Positions 7,429 through 12,265 of a stretch of DNA of 12,265 nt are shown piece after piece. The translations under genes were made by a program, and so were the position numbers. The notes beneath the pieces are model-generated. The model ran no database searches and was not told the origin of the DNA. It saw only the letters and a list, made by a program, of their open reading frames with translations. Each line of letters starts with the position of its first letter. Positions within the stretch are counted from its first letter, which is position 1. Origin of the DNA: an uncultured beta proteobacterium. Its GTDB lineage: Bacteria; Pseudomonadota; Gammaproteobacteria; Burkholderiales; Burkholderiaceae_C. Where the stretch lies: assembly GCA_903840825.1 (NCBI GenBank), contig CAIMHL010000596.1, forward strand, positions 1 to 12,265. Direction: 5' to 3'.

Positions 7429-8571
7429 TCAAATGACCTCTAGCTCAGCATTCAGGGCACCCGCTGCCTTGATGGCTTGCAAAATAGCCAGCAAATCCTG
7501 GGGTGTAGCGCCCAGCATATTCAAGACCCGCACTACATCAGAGAGTTGGGGTGCAGCAGGGAGTTGTATCAGCATACCTGGCTCTTGCCGTATCTGGATG
7601 GAGGCTTTTTCGGTGACCACCGTTTGTCCCTGCGATAAAGCGTTTGGCTGGCTGATCACTGGGGTAGAACTGATGCTGATCGATAAATTACCGTGGGCAA
7701 TGGCGCAGGCTCCCAGCGTAACCGCCTGGTTCAATACAATGGAGCCCGTACGGGCATTTATCACAATCTTTGCTGCGGGTATCGATGACTCGAGCGGTAG
7801 TTCTTCAAGTTCGGCAATGAATGAGACCCTTGCGTCTGACTCGGTGGGGGCATTCACTTTGACGGTGCGGCCATCCAGAGCACGCGCAGAACCTTCGCCA
7901 AAGCGTTTGTTAATGGCTTTTGCAACCTTGCGTGCGGTTTGAAAGTCAGAGGCCTCAAGTCCCAGGTTGATGCTGGTACCTTCAAGCAGCGTGGTAGGTA
8001 CTGCGCGCTCTACCTGGGCTCCGTTGGGAATGCGCCCCGCACTCAGGTGATTGATTTGAACTTTGCTGCCACCAGCGGCAGCACCTGCACCGGCTACGAT
8101 TAAATTGCCCTGGGCCAGCGCATAAATCTCGCCATCTGCCCCCTTAAGTGGTGTCACTATAAGCATGCCCCCGCGCAACGATTTTGAATTGCCAATGGAG
8201 GAAACGTTGACATCAATGGCTTGACCCGGACGGGCAAAAGCAGGCAGTTGGGCGGTCACCAGCACAGCGGCAACATTTTTCAGTTGCAGTTGCGACACCG
8301 AGGCTGCAGGCAGGGTGATGCCAAGTTGCTGCAGGTAATTTGTGATTCCTTGGGCGGTATAAGGCATTTGTGTGGTCTGGTCGCCCGTGCCGTCTAAGCC
8401 CACCACCAGACCAAAGCCTGATAACTGATTACTACGAACACCCTCTACTGCGGCTACTTCCTTGATGCGGCTGGCTTGGGTGAAAGGCGAAAAAAAGGTA
8501 AAAAAAAGCAGCCACACTACAGCCAAAGTGCTGAAATTGCAACGGTGTGAGTGCTTGGGGCTGTCGTTCAT
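7429..8571 (-). CDS. flgI: Flagellar P-ring protein
   Basis: This 380-residue protein is close to family length (~365-380). It has a Sec signal peptide, residues 1-33: basic/polar start, hydrophobic LAVVWLLFFTFF, cleavage predicted after TQA. The mature protein then opens SRIKEVAAVEGVRSNQLSGF, with GLVVGLDGTGDQ (54-65) immediately after, the FlgI signature. Later conserved pieces include LRGGMLIVTPLKGADG, a KINARTGSIVLN-like stretch (here VINARTGSIVLN) and the LNMLGATPQDLLAILQAIKAAGAL C terminus. FlgI forms the periplasmic ring around the rod at the peptidoglycan layer. I chose ATG 8569-8571 over an upstream TTG at 8592 because AGGA lies 6 bases before it and the signal peptide is better proportioned. 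Two T runs of 8 and 7 bases (8500-8507, 8490-8496) encode the signal-peptide phenylalanines. Confidence 0.95.
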   Translation of the reverse strand: MNDSPKHSHRCNFSTLAVVWLLFFTFFSPFTQASRIKEVAAVEGVRSNQLSGFGLVVGLDGTGDQTTQMPYTAQGITNYLQQLGITLPAASVSQLQLKNVAAVLVTAQLPAFARPGQAIDVNVSSIGNSKSLRGGMLIVTPLKGADGEIYALAQGNLIVAGAGAAAGGSKVQINHLSAGRIPNGAQVERAVPTTLLEGTSINLGLEASDFQTARKVAKAINKRFGEGSARALDGRTVKVNAPTESDARVSFIAELEELPLESSIPAAKIVINARTGSIVLNQAVTLGACAIAHGNLSISISSTPVISQPNALSQGQTVVTEKASIQIRQEPGMLIQLPAAPQLSDVVRVLNMLGATPQDLLAILQAIKAAGALNAELEVI

Positions 8572-8577
8572 AAAGTG

Positions 8578-8581
8578 TCCT
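8578..8581 (-). promoter_or_regulatory. Shine-Dalgarno deciding the flgI start
   Basis: AGGA on the minus strand sits 6 bases before ATG 8569-8571. The alternative TTG at 8592 has no comparable purine-rich sequence before it. Confidence 0.8.
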
Positions 8582-8604
8582 GTACGGAACAATTTTCAAT
8601 ATCT

Positions 8605-9336
8605 TTAGAAGGGCAAAACGCTGAAAAAGAACCGGGAAAGCCAGCCTACTGTTTGTGCTTCAGCTTGAGCGCCCCGGCCCTTGGACTCAATGCGTGCATT
8701 GGCGACTTGTGTTGAATTGATGCGATTGCCGGGTTGAATCAAAAGAGGGTCAATCGTCCCAGAGAAGCGCAGCACGTCAACATTCTGGTTAACGCCAATT
8801 TGTTTTTCACCTGCAACCACCAAGTGACCGTTGGCCAGCACATCCATCACTGTGGCCGTGATAGAGCCGGTGAAGGTGTTGGCACTCTCGGTCCCCCCTT
8901 TGCCAGAAAAATCATTGGTGGACGCGGTACCCACCTTGAGCTTGGCAATGTCCATGGCCGACAAAATGGGGAAGGCAGACACGCTGGCATCTGTGGAGGC
9001 CGAGCGGTTGGCCGTTGAGGATGAAACCTGGCTGGCTGTAACAGTTTCAATGATCTGAATGGTGATGGCATCGCCCACCATGCGGGCTTTGGCATCCTCA
9101 AAAGCTGGCCGGTAGCTGGTGCGGCTGAAGAGGCTGCCGGTGACAACTTTGATGGGCGCAAGCCCAGCCGGCGCGAGAGTTGGCGGCTTGGGCTCAGCGA
9201 AGTCAACTTTCACGGCCTTGGGTAATGACTCACAGGCAATGCAAGCCATAGCAAGGCCGCTTAGAAGGGCTAGTCTGAAGACACGCACCCAAGCAGGCCT
9301 GAGCCCCAAAGATTGCTGCCTTGAAAAACTCCTCAT
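8605..9336 (-). CDS. flgH: Flagellar L-ring lipoprotein
   Basis: This 243-residue protein is of family length (~230). It has a lipoprotein-type leader: basic n-region (residues 1-21), hydrophobic LALLSGLAM, then two cysteines, Cys32 and Cys35. Cys35 in CIACES is the likelier lipidated residue, but its -3 position is Cys rather than the usual Leu, so the lipobox is non-canonical. The mature part has the FlgH features GSLFS (67-71), the RMVGDAITIQIIET segment, NANRSAS-like TANRSAST, FTGSITATVMDVLANGHLVVAGEKQI, and the final VGWLSRFFFSVLPF. FlgH forms the outer-membrane ring. The ATG overlaps the flgG stop (ATGA) and has AGGA 5 bases upstream, so it is coupled to flgG. The n-region is longer than usual, but no better start is visible. 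Confidence 0.94.
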   Translation of the reverse strand: MRSFSRQQSLGLRPAWVRVFRLALLSGLAMACIACESLPKAVKVDFAEPKPPTLAPAGLAPIKVVTGSLFSRTSYRPAFEDAKARMVGDAITIQIIETVTASQVSSSTANRSASTDASVSAFPILSAMDIAKLKVGTASTNDFSGKGGTESANTFTGSITATVMDVLANGHLVVAGEKQIGVNQNVDVLRFSGTIDPLLIQPGNRINSTQVANARIESKGRGAQAEAQTVGWLSRFFFSVLPF

Positions 9337-10115
9337 AGCTGTCCTAGTTTTTGCAGCATCTGGTCTGAAGTCTGGATCGCTTTGGAGTTCATTTCATAAG
9401 CGCGTTGGGTTTGAATCATGGTGACCAGTTCCTGGACTACGTTGACATTGGATGTTTCAACAAATCCCTGCATCAAGGCCCCCATCCCGTTTGCTCCGGC
9501 AGACCCGCTGTTGGGTTGACCGGACGCTGGCGTTTCAGCGTATAGGTTTTGACCCTTGGGGTCGAGCCCTGCCGGGTTGATGAAGCTTGCCAGCGCGATG
9601 GTTCCCACTGACTGCGGCGTCACATTGCCAGGAACAGAAACACTCACCGTGCCGTTGGCGGCGATGGATACGCTCGTGGCGTTGGCAGGAATGGTGACCC
9701 CGTTGCCAATTGGTAAGCCAGTGGCAGTTACAAGTCGCCCTTGGGAATCAACCTGGAACGAACCGTCGCGGGTGTAGTTGGTGGTGCCATCGGGCATGGA
9801 GACTTGAAAGAAGCCGTTACCCTGAATGGCTACATCCAGTTTGTTGCCTGTTTGTTGCAGGTTGCCTTGGGCAAAGGAACGGCTGGTTGCGACCGTGCGC
9901 ACTCCCAAGCCCACTTGCAAACCAGTGGGTAACTGCGACTGCTCAGAACTGTTGGCACCCGCTTGGCGCAGGTTTTGGTACATTAAATCTTCAAACACCG
10001 CACTAGCCCGCTTAAATCCAGTGGTCGAGACATTGGCCAAATTGTTGGCAATCACGTCAAGTTGCATTTGTTGGGCTTCCATGCCAGTTTTGGAAATCCA
10101 CAGGGAATTAATCAT
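9333..10115 (-). CDS. flgG: Flagellar distal-rod protein
   Basis: This 260-residue protein has exactly the family length. The N-terminal D0 motif LDVIANNLANVSTTGFKR (19-36) is the rod/hook signature. It is followed by the FlgG-specific loop, about residues 46-63 (YQNLRQAGANSSEQSQLP), absent from hook protein and important for rod straightness and rigidity. GNGFFQV and NYTRDGSFQVD mark domain D1. The C terminus SNVNVVQELVTMIQTQRAYEMN (about 222-243) ends in LQKLGQL. FlgG polymerises on FlgF to make the distal rod passing through the P and L rings. AAAGG lies 7 bases before the start. It overlaps flgH by four bases and is 49 bases after flgF. Confidence 0.97.
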   Translation of the reverse strand: MINSLWISKTGMEAQQMQLDVIANNLANVSTTGFKRASAVFEDLMYQNLRQAGANSSEQSQLPTGLQVGLGVRTVATSRSFAQGNLQQTGNKLDVAIQGNGFFQVSMPDGTTNYTRDGSFQVDSQGRLVTATGLPIGNGVTIPANATSVSIAANGTVSVSVPGNVTPQSVGTIALASFINPAGLDPKGQNLYAETPASGQPNSGSAGANGMGALMQGFVETSNVNVVQELVTMIQTQRAYEMNSKAIQTSDQMLQKLGQL

Positions 10116-10164
10116 GATGAAACCTTTAAGTATTTACGAATTGACCGTACGACATCGGGGGTGA

Positions 10165-10905
10165 TCAGCCCTGCATACCCAGCAATTTTCCGGCAGAGCG
10201 ATCGTTCGACTCGGCGGTTTGAAGCAGTTTCATTTGAGACTCAAATTGCCGTCCCACCTGAATCATGCTGACCATGGTTTCAATCGAGTTGACGTTCGAG
10301 CCTTCAAGCGCTCCCACCTGAACGCGGGCGTTGGTATCAGTGGGAAGTGGGTCTCCTGAGGTAGATCTGAACAAACCATCGGTACCGCGTTTTAGAGGGT
10401 CGTCAGCACTGGGGGTGACCAACTTCAGGCGTCCTACACTAGATGGCGGTTGGTTGCCCACTTTGGCACTGAGGTTGCCATCAAATCCGATCGACACCTC
10501 CGCACCCTAGGGCACCATGATAGGAGCTCCACCATCAGACAGCACGGGCAATCCTGTGTTGGAAAGCAAGGTTCCGTCGGGGGAGACTTCAAGCGCCCCG
10601 CTTCGGGTGTATGACTCGGTACCGTCCAGTGCTTGTACCGATAACCAAGCATTACCTGACGCCATCACATCCAGACTGCGCCCTGTGCGCTGAGAAGCAC
10701 CAGGTTTATCCAGGTAGCCCGCTGTGGCCTCCAAGGCCAGCACCCGCGTTGGGTTACCCTCCCCCCTTACGGGCACTGCACGGAATGTGGACAACTCGGC
10801 CCTGAAGCCATTTGTAGAAGCATTAGCCAGGTTGTTTGATAAAACGGCCTGCCTTTGGGCTGCGGCATTGGCGCCCGACATGGCGGTGTAGATGACGTGA
10901 TCCAT
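10165..10905 (-). pseudogene. flgF: flgF, proximal-rod protein, interrupted by in-frame amber stop at codon 133
   Basis: Read through, this is a 246-residue FlgF (E. coli 251). The N-terminal half starts MDHVIYTAMSGANAAAQRQ and has the signature LSNNLANASTNGFRAE (22-37), then SGNAWLSVQ and SYTRSGALEVSPDGTL. It stops at TAG (plus strand cta, 10507-10509) directly after ...GGAPIMVP. The next codons, in the same frame, continue the family pattern GAEVSIGFDG and run 113 more residues to TGA, including the conserved C-terminal helix SNVNSIETMVSMIQVGRQFESQ. There is no frameshift, deletion or gap. A strong AAAAGGA Shine-Dalgarno sits 7 bases upstream of ATG 10903-10905. FlgF needs both terminal helices to pack in the rod, so the 132-residue product should not work alone. 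Re-initiation at GTG 10495-10497 is possible. A sequencing error or suppression cannot be excluded. Confidence 0.9.
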
Positions 10906-10939
10906 GGTGGCGTCCTTTTGTTACAGCGTGGGTTAGTTG

Positions 10940-12235
10940 TTAGCGAAGATTCACCAGTGTGGTCATGATCTGGTCTTGTGTTTTGATGGTTTGTGCATTG
11001 GCTTGGTAGGCTCGCTGCGCGGTCATCATGTTGACCAGTTCTGCGGTTAAATCAACATTCGATTCTTCTAAAGAGCCAGATGAGAGCGAACCAAATTTAC
11101 CCACGCCTGGCGCACCTGTTAAGGGTGTGCCTGAAGCATAGGTTTCAAACCATGTACCGCCACCGGATGGGGAAAGACCTTGGACATTGCGAAATTCTGC
11201 GAGGGAAAATTTCCCGGCGGCTTGTGTTTGTCCGTTGGAATAGCGAGCGGTAATGATGCCGTTGTCACCAATTTTCATACCAACCAATTCGCCTGAAACA
11301 TAACCATCCTGAGTCAGGCTGGTCACTGCATAGGGTGTTCCGTATTGGGTGACCTTGCTCAAATCCAAGGTGGCAGAAATACTGGGGGTGGTTGACGACG
11401 GAGTGTCAATAGTGAGCGTGGTTGGGGTCAAAGGGGTGGTTAATTTTCCTGCACTGTCAAAGCTCAAAGTCATGAGAGGTGTTGTACTGCTGGCACTGTC
11501 ATAGACCTCCCAGTTATCAACGGCTGAGGTTCCGGTACCGGTAGAGGCAATGTGTTCAAAATAGAGGTTAACGGGAATGGCGGTACCTTGCGTGTCAAAT
11601 GCGTTGATAGAAGTTGCATAAGTCGTTCTTGTCGTAGGTGCAACAGCGGCAACAGCGGCAGCAGCGGGCACAGCCGGTGGCCCAACTTGTGCTGCAACTG
11701 CAGCTATTGCCGGTGAGCCAGCTGCCAGTGGTGCTCGTGCATCCAGATTTAACTCAGCGACTATCGCTGACGTTGCATTAGCCGCAATAGGCGCACCTGT
11801 TAAAAGTTTAAGGGGTTGAACGGTGGTACTCGTAGGGTTACCCTTGATGTCAGTTGAAAAGCCCATTACCTTGGCGCCAGAATTAGTCACGATGTTCCCT
11901 GTTTTGTCCAGCTTGAACTCGCCATCACGCGTGTAGGCATTGGAACCATCGGGCAATTGCAATTGAAAAAAGCCTGCACCATTGATGGCAATGTCCAGGT
12001 CATTGCCGGTGCTGATAATGTTGCCCTGCGAGAAATTTTGCGAGGTGGTGGTGATGTTCTCGCCCACACCCGAAGTTTGCATGCCATCAGAGCCCATGCG
12101 AGATGCAATAAGGTTGGAGAATTCGGCGCGAGATGATTTCATGCCAATGGTGTTGGCATTGGCAATGTTATTGCCAATAACATCCAGTGAGCGAGTCGAG
12201 GAGTTAAGGCCTGCAAGTCCAGTTTGAAATGACAT
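10940..12235 (-). CDS. flgE: Flagellar hook protein
   Basis: This 431-residue protein falls within the usual FlgE range (~400-430). The N terminus MSFQTGLAGLNSSTRSLDVIG plus NNIANANTIGMKSSRAEF (22-39) is the hook version of the axial signature. GAGFFQLQLPDGSNAYTRDGEFKLD (87-110) follows as D1. Residues about 225-350 are the exposed Thr/Ser-rich middle domain. The C terminus SLEESNVDLTAELVNMMTAQRAYQAN is diagnostic and ends in IMTTLVNLR. FlgE polymerises about 120-fold into the curved hook after export by the flagellar type III system. Residues 170-200 form an Ala/Pro/Val-rich low-complexity insert, encoded partly by a 9-base tandem repeat. AGGA lies 9 bases before the ATG. It is 34 bases upstream of flgF. 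The upstream partner (flgD in most operons) is outside the window. Confidence 0.96.
   Translation of the reverse strand: MSFQTGLAGLNSSTRSLDVIGNNIANANTIGMKSSRAEFSNLIASRMGSDGMQTSGVGENITTTSQNFSQGNIISTGNDLDIAINGAGFFQLQLPDGSNAYTRDGEFKLDKTGNIVTNSGAKVMGFSTDIKGNPTSTTVQPLKLLTGAPIAANATSAIVAELNLDARAPLAAGSPAIAAVAAQVGPPAVPAAAAVAAVAPTTRTTYATSINAFDTQGTAIPVNLYFEHIASTGTGTSAVDNWEVYDSASSTTPLMTLSFDSAGKLTTPLTPTTLTIDTPSSTTPSISATLDLSKVTQYGTPYAVTSLTQDGYVSGELVGMKIGDNGIITARYSNGQTQAAGKFSLAEFRNVQGLSPSGGGTWFETYASGTPLTGAPGVGKFGSLSSGSLEESNVDLTAELVNMMTAQRAYQANAQTIKTQDQIMTTLVNLR
11640..11666. repeat. Three-copy 9-base tandem repeat in flgE
   Basis: The plus-strand unit GCAACAGCG occurs at 11640-11648 and 11649-11657, and with one change (GCAGCAGCG) at 11658-11666. 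In flgE it encodes an Ala/Val-rich run within residues 190-200. Being a multiple of three, copy-number change would keep the frame and lengthen or shorten the hook subunit. Confidence 0.8.
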
Positions 12236-12265
12236 GGTATTTATTCCTAAGTTAATGGGTTAAAG
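12236..12265 (-). promoter_or_regulatory. flgE leader with Shine-Dalgarno
   Basis: These 30 bases precede flgE. AGGA (minus strand, 12245-12248) is 9 bases before the ATG. No promoter can be recognised in so short a stretch, and flgE is probably read through from genes beyond the edge. Confidence 0.6.

Noticed and set aside
7424..7436. Perfect 13-base palindrome TCATTTCAAATGA at the flgI-flgJ junction
   Set aside because: It is made of the stop and start codons and their neighbours, is short and A+T-rich, and is most simply chance.
7433..7942. 169-codon plus-strand open frame opposite flgI
   Set aside because: It lies antisense to the conserved FlgI C-terminal half, and its translation shows no recognisable domain.
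8572..8592. TTG start seven codons upstream for flgI
   Set aside because: No ribosome-binding sequence precedes it, whereas AGGA sits 6 bases before ATG 8569-8571.
10507..10509. TAG recoded as an amino acid genome-wide
   Set aside because: lysE ends in TAG at 1969-1971 at a normal family length, 9 bases before the next start, so TAG acts as stop here.
10165..10905. Two separate small genes instead of one broken flgF
   Set aside because: The two parts are in the same frame, contiguous, and together make one full-length FlgF; the second part has only a GTG with poorly spaced ribosome-binding sequence.

Overview
The window carries the distal part of a flagellar axial-structure operon, followed on the same strand by a signalling gene and then a small amino-acid transport and metabolism cluster. 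Every gene reads on the minus strand, so transcription runs from the right edge to the left edge. Gene order, the two-domain FlgJ, and the style of the flanking proteins suggest a betaproteobacterium of the Burkholderiales, probably Comamonadaceae (Rhodoferax/Polaromonas/Acidovorax-like). This placement is inferred from protein character, not from a search.

Right to centre (12235 down to 3894): flgE (hook), flgF (proximal rod, interrupted), flgG (distal rod), flgH (L ring), flgI (P ring), flgJ (rod cap and peptidoglycan hydrolase), flgK and flgL (hook-filament junction). Spacing is tight, from a 4-base overlap (flgG/flgH) to 49 bases, and most genes have a visible Shine-Dalgarno. Together they build everything from rod to hook-filament junction: FlgF/FlgG form the rod, FlgJ caps it and opens the peptidoglycan, FlgH/FlgI are the bushing, FlgE is the universal joint, and FlgK/FlgL adapt hook to filament. 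The standout is flgF, which has a single in-frame TAG at codon 133 of 247. Both halves are otherwise well conserved and in the same frame.

Centre left (3889-2636): four bases after flgL comes a 417-residue protein with a degenerate EAL-like N-terminal half and an HDOD C-terminal half. This is a YuxH-like architecture that lacks recognisable c-di-GMP phosphodiesterase motifs. Its position suggests a flagellum-linked signalling or regulatory protein.

Left (2580-1): a LysE/RhtB exporter, an EamA/DMT exporter and a class I/II PLP-dependent aminotransferase (cut by the window edge) form a second cluster. It looks more G+C-rich than the flagellar genes. The DMT gene contains an A+T-rich patch with an imperfect palindrome that may be a dispersed repeat absorbed into the coding sequence.

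No tRNA, rRNA, CRISPR, insertion sequence or phage gene was seen. No intergenic gap exceeds 60 bases.
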